Shown here: piece after piece, positions 44,020-55,873 of the stretch
Position numbering within the stretch: position 1 is the stretch's first letter
Layout of the letters: each line of letters begins with the position of its first letter
Source: Leptobrachium leishanense
Lineage: Eukaryota; Chordata; Amphibia; Anura; Megophryidae
Length of the DNA: 64,000 nt
Direction of reading: 5' to 3'
NCBI GenBank assembly: GCA_009667805.1
Contig: CM019063.1
Coordinates: 407,780,959-407,844,958 of the forward strand
Translations under genes and position numbers: made by a program
Notes under the pieces: generated by a model
Told to the model about the DNA's origin: nothing
The model's database searches: none
The model's input: the letters and a program-made list of their open reading frames with translations, nothing else

Positions 44020-45302
44020 CAGTGGCGGAAGTACCAGGGTCGCAGCGGTCGCAGTTGCGACCGGGCCCTGGCATTCCGCCACTGGAGGGGGGCCCAGCGC
44101 CGCCGCCAGATTCCGGCAAAAAGCGCCGGAATCTGGGAGCAGCGCCGCCGGCTGTTCCCCTCCCTGCGAGCGGCCCGCTGGCTTGCAGCTTGGCCGCTCG
44201 AGTGGGATGGGAACTAGCTGACCAGCGCACGAGATCTCGCGAGAACTCGGCTGCGCTGGTCAGGTGGTTTCCGGTGAGCGGCCAGGCTGCATGCTTTCAG
44301 CGGCCGCTCACCACGGAGAGGAACGTTCTGTTCGGCAGCAGAGGAAATGAGCTGGGGCCCTATATACCCATAAGAGCTGGGGGAAAATCTATCCATTAGC
44401 TGGGGCAGTATATCCATGAGCTGGGGCAATATATCCATGAGCTGGGGCAGTATATCCATGAGCTGGGGCAGTATATCCATGAGCTGGGGGCAGTATATCC
44501 ATGAGCTGGGGCAATATATCCATGAGCTGGGGCATATCCATGAGCTGGGGCAGTATATCCATGTGCTGGGGCAGTATATCCATGAGCTGGGGCAATATAT
44601 CCATGAGTTGGGTTCAGCATATCCATGAGCTGGTGCAGTATATCCATGAGCTGGGGCATATCCATGAGCTGGGGCAGTATATCCATGTGCTGGGGCAGTA
44701 TCCATGAGCTGGGGGCAAAAATATCCATGAGCTGGGGCAGTATCCATGAGCTGGGGCAGTATATCCATGAGCTGGGGCAGTATCCATGAGCTGGGGGCAG
44801 TATATCCATGAGCTGGGGCAGTATATCCATGAGCTGGGGCAGTATCCATGAGCTGGGGCAGTATATCCATGAGCTGGGGCAGTATATCCATGAGCTGGGG
44901 GCAAATATATCCATGAGCTGGGGGCAAATATATCCATGAGCTGGGGCAATATATCCATGAGCTGGGGGCAAATATATCCATGAGCTGGGGGCAAATATAT
45001 ACAGGAGCTGGGGGCAAATTTATACAGGAGCTGGGGGCAAAAATATCCATGTGTGGCCTGGGGGCAATATATGTCCATGTGAGCTGGGGGCAATATATAT
45101 GTCCATGTGAGCTGGGGCAATATATATATCCATGTGAGCTGGGGGCAATATACAGTATATATCCGTGTCAGTTGGGGGCAATACTATCTTTTTTATATTG
45201 CAGGAAAAAAAAAGTAAAAATATAGATCTTTTTTTTGGGGGGGTTGGGGGGCCCTTCATGGATTCTTGCACCGGGGCCCTCAGGTTTCTAGTTACGCCAC
45301 TG
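44020..45302. mobile_element. hAT-type element containing a minisatellite
   Basis: The left end CAGTGGCGGAA and the right end, reading CAGTGGCGTAA on the other strand, are flanked by a perfect 8-bp duplication, AACTTGCA (44012-44019 and 45303-45310). The left 350 bp are GC-rich, and the right end includes a 'gggccct' block mirrored on the left. The middle is a tandem repeat (44398-45178). No transposase is present. Confidence 0.9.
44398..45178. repeat. 21-bp minisatellite
   Basis: Roughly three dozen units of a motif close to ATATCCATGAGCTGGGGCAGT, with units shortened to 16-17 bp or extended by one or two bases. The last units drift to 'tccatgtgagctgggggca'. Because the unit is a multiple of three without stops in several frames, long artefactual open frames appear on both strands (up to 278 residues on the minus strand). 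Confidence 0.95.
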
Positions 45303-45310
45303 AACTTGCA

Positions 45311-45773
45311 TTACGTGGAATAGAGCATATACTGTACATGTGATATCTAGAGAAAGGTGGTTAGGCTTCCAAGACAACACAGCTGGATGGCAAGTCTTGA
45401 CAGTTGAGATATATCACCAACCAAAGTGACATTACGAGACACTGATCATCAGAATGACATGAGGGGATCTGCACCGGATGTACACTCTTTTTCTCAGACA
45501 ACTGAAGTTGATTCAAAGCGCATGGAGTCATGACAGCGACTCCAGTTCAGACAATTTAAGGATGTAGTCTTTTTACATTTGTCCCAATTTTTCATTACTT
45601 TGGGATGCAAATATTATTTGTAACAACTATTTCAAGGTTATTTACCATTATCTATACAAAATATACTATGGTTGGATTTTTACTTTCACTATTTAACTGT
45701 AGCTGGACATTCTAATGCATGCCTTGATCTCTGCTGAGAGGTCTGGCACCTTTCTTTATGACCACAATGTGTT
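45311..45773. other. no gene recognised
   Basis: Unassigned sequence between the hAT and the second CR1-like copy. Confidence 0.5.
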
Positions 45774-46780
45774 ACATAGAAACATAGAAAATGTCAGCAG
45801 ATAAGAACCTTTCGGCCCATCTAGTCTGCCCAATTACATGGATACATTACGTGGATTTATCTTTTGTTTAGGATAGCCTTATGCCTACCCCATAAAGTTC
45901 AGTTCAGGTTGCTGCCACCCACCTTTTGAGCTGCCACTGGAAAGTCCTCACTCCAAGGACGTAGCACAATATCAATAAAAATACTCCAGTATATAGCAGG
46001 AAATTTTTTGGTTTTATTCCATCAACAGTAGAACAACGTTTCGACCTGCAACCAGATCTTCGTCAAGTCTCTTGACAAAGACCTGGTTGCAGGTCGAAAC
46101 GTTGTTCTACTGTTGATGGAATAAAACCAAAAAATTTCCTGCTATATACTGGAGTATTTTTATTGATATTATGCCTATCCCATGCCTGCTTAAATTCAAT
46201 TACTGTTTTGGCCTCTACCACTTCAACTGGAAGGCTGTTCCATGTATCCACCACCCTCTCAGTAAAATAATGCTTCCTGATGTTACTTTTAAACCTTTGC
46301 CCCTCTAATCTAAGATTATGTCCTCTTGTTTTGCTACTTTGTTTCCATTTAAATACACTCCCTTCCTCTACCTTGTGGATTCCCTTTACGTATTTAAATG
46401 TTCCTATCCTATCTCCTCTGTCTCGTCTTTTTTCCAAGCTATACATGTTAAGATCATTAAGCCTTTCCTGGTAACTTTTCTCCTTCAAGCCGTACACCAT
46501 TTTAGTAACCCTTCTCTGAATTCTCTCTAAGATGTCTATATCCTTCTGGAGATACGGTCTCCAGTACTGCACACAGTACTCCAAGTGAGGTCTCACCAGT
46601 GCTCTGTACAGTGGCATGAGCACTTCCCTTTTCCCACTGCTAATACCTCTCCCTACACAACCAAGCATTCTGCTAGCATTTCCTGCTGCTCTATTACATT
46701 GACTACTTACCCTTAGATCCTCTGAAATAATAACCCCTAAATCCCTTTCCTCAGATGTTGAGGTTAGGACTGTATCAAAT
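45774..46780 (-). mobile_element. CR1-like LINE, copy 2, split by a PLE insertion
   Basis: It matches copy 1 (41931-42660) throughout, with the same 5' truncation point and 3' end. The RT remnant is readable at 46190-46668 with the same motifs ('RALVRPHLEYCVQYW', 'EKRRDRGD'). A 275-bp insertion at 45894-46168 carries a 15-bp target duplication. Copy 1 shows the uninterrupted sequence. Confidence 0.88.
45894..46168. mobile_element. PLE-derived palindrome inserted in the LINE
   Basis: The flanks are a 15-bp duplication, TTATGCCTAYCCCAT, with one C/T difference (45879-45893 and 46169-46183). From 45968 to 46170 the sequence is an inverted repeat with 100-bp arms, two mismatches and a 3-base centre. 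Each arm carries a hammerhead-like layout: on the plus strand TTGACAAAG (46072-46080), a 5-bp stem ACCTG/CAGGT, then GAAAC (46096-46100). PLE origin is inferred from the head-to-head structure, the duplication length and this motif. Confidence 0.65.
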
Positions 46781-47983
46781 ATTCTATATTCAGCCCTTGG
46801 GTGTTGTAGAAATATTTCTTCTATCTCTCATTTTTGAGTTTAAAAGTTCTCAAATACCTCATACTAGAATCAAGCATACCATTTTAAGAACTTTGTTATA
46901 TTAATGGTTTTATTTTAATTTTATTTATCCATTCGGCATTTTTTCTGCAATGTTTCGTATTAAAATATATATGCAGTTACCAGAATTTCCATATTTTCTA
47001 TTCGCTCATTTATATGCCCGTACCAGAGAGTAGTTTATCTTTTTGTCTTTGTTTTGAGGTGAGTCAAGTAAATAGAAGTAGTCAAAACAACATAGCCTCT
47101 GTGGGTCGATGTGATGAACTCAACAACGTAATAATTTCATTTTGATTTAGAGATGAATTTCACAGGAATCACATCCATTAGAAAATATTTCAAACCATTC
47201 CTCTAAATATACTTTATTTATGTAATTTGTTTGACTCATGCTGAGCGTACAGAAGCAATCAAACTGAAAATGCTATTTTTTTAGTAGACGTTTTGTTTTC
47301 CTGTGTTTGAATTATAGCCTGTTCTTAAAATGTTGATGTTTTACAAAGAATTACCTGAATTCTGTGAATGAAATATAAGCAGATCTGCAGTTTTATATGC
47401 ATATCATTTGTTTGGAAATGTAAAACACTATAATTATAAATGTTTCAAACATCCAAATGTAGCAATTTTGTTTTGCCAAAGTATATTGGGATGTGGAATT
47501 AATCTATTATTAGAGTAGTAGGTGACATTTGTCCCAACCTGACTGGACATGCAAATTATGCGCAGATAATACTTTGCATGCCCAGTCAGAGATGTATTTG
47601 AATACAAAAATATGTCTAGCTACTGCAATAGCTGAAATCTTTAACACTCTAAACCTCAACAGCCTTCTGTGATCAGAGGTTCAGGCGTTGATGTAGTGAG
47701 CATGCAGGCCAAAGTGAAGTCCATCCTCTCCTCTCCTTCATTCTACATGGAATAGGGCCTAAATCATTAAATGCATATATTCCCAAATATGTATCCCCTC
47801 CGTTACCTAAACCCGGTACTACTACTTAATCCCCTCTACCATCACCCTAATTATTTACCTGTTCATATGTAACTCTCCTAATCCCTATACTACATAATCC
47901 CATTAGCTAACTCCTGCACTAGCTAACCCTAATATTTGACCGATATACTACCTACACTGCAGATAGTTAACCTCTACACCACT
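46781..47983. other. no gene recognised
   Basis: AT-rich sequence with no repeat end or ORF I can support. Confidence 0.5.
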
Positions 47984-48675
47984 GTACCGGCTGAATGGAG
48001 TAGGGGTAACATCACTGCTCTATAACCGTGGAGACCCAGGTTCAAATCCTGGCCAGAGCATCTCCCCAGCAAGTGTCCTTGGGCAAGACACCTTACGGTA
48101 CATACTTCCCTACCACACAATATCTGCTGTGGAATCCAGTGGTAGTGTCTCTACCCTTCGACTGGAGAAGCAAGTCACAATACCATTTGAGGCACCTTAT
48201 TTATAATTATTCTTTATTTATAAAGCGACAGCACATTCCACAGCGCTGTACAGTGGGTACAAGATAGACAGGGTTACAATACATTGAACAGCATTTTGGC
48301 AAACCAGTGCAGGAGGAAATGAGGGCCCTATTCCCGTGGGAATTTACAATCTAGAAACATCCCTCCAAAACAACTCTGGAGAAGTCTTGACTTTTCGTGA
48401 AGCGGGTTCAACCTAACCACCCGGTCGCTGCTCAACAATCATGGAAAGCTGACCCGATCCCAGTCAGAAGATGCCACCAGCTAGTGTTCTTGAGCAAGAC
48501 ACCTAATGGTATGGTGTGCCTACCTCACAAAATACTTGAACATTTCCCTTGGAAACAGGGTCCCCCTGAATCAGGTCATCATCCATGTGTGGTATTCTAA
48601 TGTATCAACTCCTTGTACACTGATCTTGTAAAGCGCTGCGGAATGTGTGGCGCTATATTAATAAAGGATAACAAT
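47984..48675 (+). mobile_element. long tRNA-derived SINE, interrupted
   Basis: The head begins GTACCGGCTG and carries a B box, GGTTCAAATCC (48039-48049). It is the same head as the SINE at 1863. The body contains a second related block ('tgttcttgagcaagacacctaatggta' near 48485) and ends with 'gctgcggaatgtgtggcgct' plus AATA-rich sequence. Its body matches 3958-4387 in reverse. A separate repeat is inserted at 48198-48357. Confidence 0.78.
48198..48357. mobile_element. short interspersed repeat nested in the SINE
   Basis: The stretch is absent from the otherwise collinear copy at 3958-4387. It contains 'ttataaagcgacagcacattccacagcgctgtaca' style sequence (key words 'agcgcTGTACA' and 'gagggccctattcc'), a widespread amphibian-type repeat. 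Exact ends and duplication were not defined. Confidence 0.5.
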
Positions 48676-48680
48676 AACTA

Positions 48681-49227
48681 TTTATTCCCTATACTATCTA
48701 ACAGCCACAGCTTTCTTAAACCTTTTCTTTTATTAGTGTCAGGTTTTACTTTTGATTGTGAAAGATGCATACAAAGTGGGTTCAAAAGGGTGCCTATATG
48801 GGGCTTCATTCACAGCCGGTTGATAACTTGGACTGCATCTAGACACTGATGCTATCATTTGGACCCCTGTATTTACAGTTCCATAAACCTCTGAAGATCA
48901 AAATAGATGTCTTTGGAAAGGCCAAAATCTGTTATTTCCAATGATACCAACCATTGTTGCAAAATAAAAAATCTAAAGCTGTTATTTCCACTTTTTACTT
49001 AGAAAGTAAACAAAGCTGCTGTAATATGTAACATTTTCACATTTCCCGTGCCGGGAACAGTCAGAGAGTAGTATTAATTTAGTAGGTGATGCGTGAAAGG
49101 CTGATCTTGTTGGATGCACAGTTTTTTTCATCCTGTGTAACTACCTATGACTAATAATTTTCATGAACTACTTGTATACATTTTTTCAGTGATGAAAACT
49201 AGACTATTATGAAGTTATAATGACTAA
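48681..49227. other. no gene recognised
   Basis: AT-rich. The word 'ccaatgataccaac' and neighbours near 48940 resemble piggyBac MITE interiors, but no ends are visible. Confidence 0.45.
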
Positions 49228-49397
49228 CAGGGTTATTCAGAGAGAGGTGAAAACCAGGAAAATGACTGAACAAGTGAAAATTCTAGGACAAAATAGACAA
49301 ACCCGAAAAATTCTCCCATTTATCTCACTTTCCAAATCGGCTATTTGGTCTAGATTGTTCTCTTCTCCTGGTTTTCACCTTTCTCTGAATAACCTTG
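49228..49397. mobile_element. short palindromic MITE, CAGGGTTATTCAGAGAGAGG ends
   Basis: The 170-bp element is almost entirely one hairpin: the left half, starting CAGGGTTATTCAGAGAGAGG, pairs with the right half. The flanks are TAA and TAT. Relatives are at 53025-53206 and 53250-53353. Confidence 0.75.
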
Positions 49398-51887
49398 TAT
49401 AACTAAGATGAAAATCTATTCACATTTTCGCTGACTGATGAAAACGAGAGAAACTAGGGAGGGGCTAATTTTAATTTGTTTTAGTCGTAATCCTTTGTGA
49501 TTAAAACTAAATGGCATTTTAGTCATTTTAGACGACTAAAGCTTTGACATAAATCTATTGACAGTTTCATCAACTAATAAATCCTAGACAGAATTATAAG
49601 GGATAGATCAAATTTTAATTTAGTTTTAGTCATAATCCTTTGACTAAAATTCCATTTAAATTTAGCTATATTTTAGTCAAGTACGTTAACACTACTTTGA
49701 AGGACATGATGCATTGAGTTATTATGCACATTTTCATCTAAAACATAAGCAAACCAAATGGAAAGACAATGGTCTTTTGTTTACATTACAAGGATTTTTA
49801 GTTAGAGTTTTCAGCCCACCTGCCAACATCAAGGCAAACTACTCAAGGTAGGTTCTACCTATGGCCAATAGACAATCCCCTGCCTTTTTCAGTTCAGAGA
49901 TAAAATTGTGGTTTTAGTTATACTCTACACCAAACAATACTACCATATGGGAAAAATTGACATTTTATTTGCTATTTTTTCATGTTTGAAATGGGGCTGA
50001 ATACTGACAGTGTAAGTGGCTGTCCAGAAGTAGTGAATCTGTCTAAATGCAAATCTCAATGAGAACAAAAGATTCCTGATGTGGCATTAGTCTAGTTCCC
50101 TTCACATTCTAGTGGAGGTAAATGAAACAGAATAAAATAGATCTGCACATATGGTATTTTTTAAGTGAGATAATGGTAACTGCCAAATAGATATTTGTTA
50201 GACAGCTATAAAGCTGATTCCAAGGGCACACATCATGTATTGTGCATGTATGAGAAACCAGGATGTAGCAAAACATTCCTTGGGCTTATGCTACCTGTGC
50301 AGAAATCTACCTCCCCTTACCACAATACTAAAAGAAAAGCTGTAGCGTAATATTTAATTTCTTATTTGGAGGGATATCCAAAGAAAGAGGTAGCACCATT
50401 CTAAAAAGAAAATTATCTCGACTGAACGTGACATTTCTTTGGAGGATATGTTGCGCTTAATGTATATTAAAAATTGAGGCACAATACATTTTTAACCTAG
50501 TAACTAGAGATTTAAACTTGTCTATATCAATCCTTACCATGCACAGTAAATATTTGGATATGAATGTTCTTGTTATGCAGATTAAAGTAGAAAATGTACC
50601 ACCGTCTTGCTGCATTAGACACTCAAAAACAAACATGATCTATATTCGGCAAGTACTCGGCTTCCCATGATTACAGTTTTGTCATTTCATTTGTAAACAC
50701 ATTTCTCATTATCTTCCTATGTGCCAAGTTGTGCATATTATATATTAGGTTGATTAGTTAAAAAAACAAAACAACTTTGCCATAAAATAGTGACTCTGTA
50801 CTCTGAGTGTTATGTTTTCATATTTTAGAGTCATATTTTTCTCTATAAACCAAACCATCTGTACAAAATGCACTCTGATCATCTTTTTTCTTCCAAGGTT
50901 CATTGGCCAGGTGATTGTGAAGGGCTTACAGGAGAAATGTGGATGCAAGTGCCACGTATATGTCTAGAGAACAATATGCAACCATGGCTGGTTTTGTACT
51001 GTTCCGCTACAGTGGTTTGCTAAACTGCAGGTGTTGACTGTCATGCACTGGCAGAGTAACAAAATGTTTGAGGCATTTTAGAGTGACATAATGCTGATGT
51101 GGTCTGCTTGTAGGAACAAAATGTTACCTTAGGGACATGCCAACCTTTAAAACCAGTGTGTGTAGATTCTGTTAGGAGTCTAATGATGTGTAACTGCTTC
51201 AGTGACAGTTCTGTCATACAGAAACAGTGACTAAGTACTCGGATGTCAGTAGGTTTCAAATAGGGAAATCTATCAAAGTTTCACACCAAACTTTTGCTGA
51301 CTTGTGAAAATAATTTGAGATTTGATGATGATTTGCTTCCCTCAAGGGGTTAAGAGCTTTGTAGGCTCATCCATGTAGGTTATCCTATAACACTTTAAAA
51401 TCACCCATTTCAAATTGCATACCACATTTTGATAGGCAGTGGATTCAGGAAACACTGGAAAAGGTCAAGTATGTGGAATTTAACATATATAGTATATATA
51501 ATATAGAAATGTGGTATACATAATATGGATATAATTTATATGTATTTTTCTGTGCTGAAATATATGTATATATCTTTATCAATATATATATATATATTAT
51601 ATATAATTCATGAGTATAGCAGTACGTATGTGTATATCACATAAGTCTAAATTGCTTGATTATTATTAATTCAAATGGAAAGGTAAATTAGAGATTAATA
51701 ATTAACATAAAGAAGCTCATAAATATGAAATGGAAACAGTGGAAACCATGTCAGTTTGGTAGCTATGAAATAAATACTATTAACCCAAAAAGACAAATTT
51801 TTAAAATGACTTAATAAAATAGATAAAATATCAAGCTACAACATAAAACTTGTATAGAAATATTTCATAAAACTGACTTAACTCTTC
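49398..51887. other. no gene recognised
   Basis: A 2.5-kb AT-rich stretch with no convincing ORF. It includes a TA-rich microsatellite region at about 51480-51610. Confidence 0.5.
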
Positions 51888-51891
51888 CAAA

Positions 51892-52975
51892 GCTGAGCCT
51901 CCATCCTCCCCATGTGCCGAGCTCATTTTGTCTATTTTTGTTCATAAATTTTAACACTTTCACTCCCAAAGTCGAGTTATCTCGATTTTGCATTATAATA
52001 TATTGAAAGCACTCATTAGCCTATCAAAACACAATTTTCACACCATCTTAAAGCTAGTTTAGTATGCCCCATGTGAAGAAATTAAATGCATTGCCTAATC
52101 TCGCTCAAGGCACCCTGCAAAGAGATAAAAAAAACCGTCAAATAGCTGTCCCAATCCACACTGTATCAAAAAGTTCAAACTCATTACTGTTGCAGAACCA
52201 AAGCAAGGGAGAGGGTGGAATACAGGGAGAGCTTTGGGGCTACTCACTACTGTACAGAGATAAGATTCAGGGAGTTTTAGGCTGGGGTCAGACGAGCGCA
52301 CTTTTTGCAAAATGGCACTGAACCCGTGAACACAGTTTTTTTTCTTTTTCTCAACATCAGTCAAAACTAACTAATACAATGTAACCACAATCTCATCCAT
52401 TGCAAAGTGCATCCATTACTGTGAGCAATCAGTGTGCTCGCCTGACCCTAGTCTTAATGAGTGAAAATCCTTCTACAGTACAGATACAATTTGTTACTGT
52501 AATTTCCATACACAGGAATTATGCCACATACATATATTATTTATATATTCTGTTGGTATTTTTTTGGGAGCTGCATTGCTATTAATCTCATGTTCACTAC
52601 AAATCCCCATAAGGAGATCTGATCATTTATATTGTTTATCTTTATCACATTTACTGTATTTTACACAAAAGCCAATTCTGCCTGTATGTTGATAATGCAG
52701 ACCCCGTGTGAAATTGTGAAAGATGAAGGACTCCATCTAGACTTTAGAATCTTTAATTCCAATATTTTTGTAATTCCAAAATTTAATTCCAATATTTCTG
52801 TAATGGAAAAATGAATGCGTAAGAAAATAGAAATAAGCTCATTTACATTATTCTAATTTTTTTATATGCAAGTTTTCCATTTTACCCTATATTTAATTGT
52901 TAACTATGCATTCCATGTTTCAAATAAATGTTATGATAAAAAAATTTCAATAAAAATCGCTTGGTAGTGGAGGGG
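51892..52975. mobile_element. piggyBac-like MITE
   Basis: TTAA flanks both ends (51888-51891 and 52976-52979). The left end CTCTTCCAAAGCTGAGCC resembles CCCTTTCACTGCTGAACC at 25054, followed by the same 'gagctcattt' block. The right end is AGTGGAGGGG. A Harbinger-like MITE (52280-52453) is nested inside. It is non-coding. Confidence 0.65.
52280..52453. mobile_element. Harbinger-like MITE, copy 3 (short)
   Basis: The left end GGCTGGGGTCAGACGAGCGCAC and the right end, reading GACTAGGGTCAGGCGAGCACAC on the other strand, are flanked by TTA (52277-52279 and 52454-52456). At 174 bp it is much shorter than copies 1 and 2. Confidence 0.8.
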
Positions 52976-53024
52976 TTAACTACTATTTGAAATCAGGTTT
53001 TACAGCAGATTCTATACAAACTAT

Positions 53025-53206
53025 CAGGATAATTCAGAGAGAGGTGAAAACCAGGAGAATGTCTGGAGAAGTGAAAATTCTAGGTCAAAATAGCTGATTT
53101 GAAAAGTGAGATAAATGGGAGAATTTTTCTGGTTTGGCTATTTTGACCTAGAATTTTCCCTTCTCTAGTCATTCTCCCTGTTTTCACCTCTCTCTGAATA
53201 ACCCTG
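53025..53206. mobile_element. short palindromic MITE, second copy
   Basis: It starts CAGGATAATTCAGAGAGAGG and ends with the near reverse complement. TAT flanks both sides, a likely 3-bp duplication. The 182-bp sequence forms one long hairpin. The flanks rejoin into sequence resembling the interior of the piggyBac MITE at 25054. Confidence 0.75.
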
Positions 53207-53249
53207 TATGTATTGTTTTGTCCTTTTTTCAGCAGATTCAAAATACATA

Positions 53250-53353
53250 GGGGGTTATTCAGAGAGAGGTGAAATCTTTTCTGGTTTGGCTATTTTGACC
53301 TAGAGTTTTCACTTCTCCAGTCATTCTACTGGTTTTCACCTTTCTCTGAATAA
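53250..53353. mobile_element. short palindromic MITE, third copy, internally deleted
   Basis: Starts GGGGTTATTCAGAGAGAGG and ends with 'cacctttctctgaataac'. The interior lacks part of the left arm compared with 53025-53206, leaving about 104 bp. Confidence 0.65.
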
Positions 53354-53739
53354 CTATTTGGATCTCAATATTTTACAGCATAATTTTGCCACACTTTATC
53401 ATTCAAACCATCATTTCAATCATTTATGCTTTAAACTTTGTTATGTAGTCTTTTTTAAATTAATCAGAAATGGAGAACATATTACTGCATTTTTCTATGA
53501 AAATGAACAGTTTTAATCAAAATTAAAAAAAACACATTCTATGCTATTGTGGCACATTATATTTCAAGAATAAAAACAGCATATATAAAATGCAGGCTGT
53601 AGATTTGTCAATAACTAAAAATTGTCATTTATTTTTAAAAAGTACATATTTTACATAATAGTACATAAAAGTACATAAAACTAAAGAGAAGTTGAAAAGT
53701 TTTATTCTTATTATTTTCTACTTTATAGATCTAATCAAA

Positions 53740-54250
53740 ATGGTGATTTTGCATGAAGCAGGGAGCCAGGACCTCGAGCTAAATTGACCCCGATATACTC
53801 CTTCATAATGTGGTTCTCGTTCTGAGACGGGAGTTAAAAGAGATCGATGGCACAGAATCTGATAAACCCTCCACAAAAGCCAAAACAAACTTCTCGTTAG
53901 TACAGTGAACATCAGACGAGAGATTTGTAAACTCTATAGCATAGTCAGATACTGTTCTAGAACCCTGTTTGATCTGATATAAAGCTTTTCCAGATGCTTT
54001 AGCCCTTCAGGCTGGATCAAAAGTTTTCATTAACTCATGAATAATAGCCTCATAGTCAAATATGATCGACTTCTTAGAGTCCCACAATGGAGTAGCCTAA
54101 TGAAAAGCCCTATCGGAGAGGTGGTTTACAGTATAACAAAACCAACTTTGGCTCTATCAGTACTACACATTGTGGGGTTCAACTCAAAATGGATATCCAC
54201 CTGAGTCAAAAATCCCCTACAAGCCGCTGGTGTACCGTCAAACCTTAATG
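53740..54250 (-). pseudogene. Ty3-type Gag, capsid fragment
   Basis: Minus-strand translation gives a capsid-like segment with 'LRFDGTPAACRGFLTQ', 'IHFELNP', 'TDRAKVGFVI' and, further on, 'ATPLWDSKKS' and 'FVEGLSD', interrupted by stops. The order and motifs fit Ty3-type Gag capsid. It continues the N-terminal piece at 55691-55873 across the LINE insertion. No zinc knuckle is seen before similarity ends near 53740. Confidence 0.75.
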
Positions 54251-54261
54251 GAGCAGTCATG

Positions 54262-55705
54262 TGTACATAAGAAAACTATTTATTTATAAAGTATTTTACC
54301 ATTAGGGATACATTGAGATTTCTCTTATTTTTAAGTATGTCCTGGGTTCAAGAACATTGAATTGTTACAGTCGTTACAGAAATACAAAGTAATAAATTGC
54401 AAGATATTAAAAAAAACCCACAAATATACAGATTAACAGAAAATAAATATGTAGGAAACATATTCACTATGTTACATGTTTACAGGTGCATTCTGTATCG
54501 AGGTATGTTAATAGAGATCTCTTAAGTGACTTTAGACTGGGGGAAGATTTGATGACGTCTGGGAGGCTATTCCATAATTGCGGTGCTCTGTAGGAAAATG
54601 AGGATCGAGCTGCTTTCTTTTTGTATTGTGGTATTGCAAGTAAGGTGCTGGTCCTGGATCGGAGGTTATAGAATGAGGGAACTGCTAGGGGAAGCAGCCT
54701 ATTCAGGTAGGGTGGAAGCTTCCCAGAAAATCTCTTCAACACCAGGTTGGAAAGGTGAAGGGTGCGTCTAGATTCCAGTGATGGCCAGTTTAGCTCTTTA
54801 AACATGTCACAATGGTGGGTCATGTAGTTACATTGTAGAACAAAGTGACAGAATGAGTTATACAATGTAGTAAGTTTATGAAGGTGCGTTTGCGGGGCCG
54901 CTGCATACACTACATCTCCATATTCAATAGCCGGCATAAGCATTTGTTGTACAATCTACTTTCTTACCGCAGGGCTCAGGCAGATTTTGTTTCTGTACAG
55001 GGCACTTAGTTTGGGGCTGAGTTTAAATGAGAGTTTTTCAATGTGGGGCCAAAGGATAGATTTGGATCTAACCACATACCTAGATATTTGAGAGAAGTGA
55101 CTGTGGTCAGCGGCCATTTGATTTTGTCCTGACACATAGATGGGGAGTTTGCAATTTGTGTAGTTTAGGTGCTGTTCCAAAGAGCATCGTAACAGTTTTG
55201 TCAGTATTTAAAAATAGTTTATCTTTGATCCACTTTTCTATCTCTGTGAATTGTTCTTGCAGCATGACCTCCAGCTGCGGGAGATTTGGTTTGCTGGTAT
55301 AGATTACGATGTCGTCTGCGTACATGTGTACAGTTGAGGCTTTGCAGATATATGGGCAGATCATTTATGAATATAGTGAATAGCAGGGGGCTGAGTATCG
55401 AGCCTTGGGGTACATTGCACGTGGCTGGGAGGGAAGCGCTGTCAGAAAAGGACACATATTACGATCTGTCAGATACATATGATTGAAACCAGGTTAGCGT
55501 GCGATCATCAATAATGAAGTTTTTACGTTTTTGTAATAGGATGCCATGGTCTACTGTGTCAAAGGCCTTGGCAAAATCAAGGAGGATGGCTCCAGTTCGG
55601 TTTCCTTGTTCCATGTCAGCTTGGATATCATTACAAACTTTTAAAAGGGCAGTTGTAGTTGAATGATTTGGACGGAAGCCTGATTGAAGACTACGCTTCT
55701 GACAC
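54262..55705 (-). mobile_element. L2-like LINE, 5'-truncated, inserted in gag
   Basis: About 1.44 kb read on the minus strand, ending in a 3' tail with TAAA repeats near 54281. The tail matches 570-777 and the SINE tail at 1863-2074. Coding remnants run from 55705 to 54467 in shifted frames. Assignment to L2 rather than another Jockey-type group is tentative. Confidence 0.8.
54467..55705 (-). pseudogene. L2-like LINE reverse transcriptase remnant
   Basis: In order: 'LQSGFRPNHSTTTALL' and 'LLDFAKAFDTVDH' (RT palm, first catalytic Asp region) at about 55690-55540; 'NVPQGSILSPLLFTIFINDLP' at about 55420-55350; the catalytic 'YADDIVIY' near 55320 in another frame; and the C-terminal 'RAPQLWNSLPDVI' near 54550. 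At least one frameshift lies just before YADD. The N-terminal part including any endonuclease is absent. It cannot encode an active protein. Confidence 0.85.
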
Positions 55706-55873
55706 AATAGTTCCCATAGAGGTGGGTGCAGGACCTGGCTGGGAAGGCTGCAAATGAGCTGTACCAGCTAATATGGCCTGAAGTGCTTGAGCAAACTGGT
55801 CCATTCTATGGTCTTGCTCATCCTGTCGCAACGCAAATGTAGCCAGTTGTTGAGACAGGTCTGCATGATCCAT
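55691..55873 (-). pseudogene. Ty3-type Gag, N-terminal fragment
   Basis: The frame begins 'MDHADLSQQLATFALRQDEQDHRMDQFAQALQ' in sense (key residues MDHADL, then a Gln/Asp-rich helix), typical of the start of vertebrate Ty3-type Gag. It stops at the LINE junction near 55705. The capsid part resumes at 54250. Confidence 0.7.

Noticed and set aside
44214..45120. Long open frames (278, 191 and 168 residues) on the minus strand
   Set aside because: They are translations of the 21-bp minisatellite, open in several frames on both strands. The repetitive 'MDILPQL' and 'AHGY' content is a product of the repeat unit.
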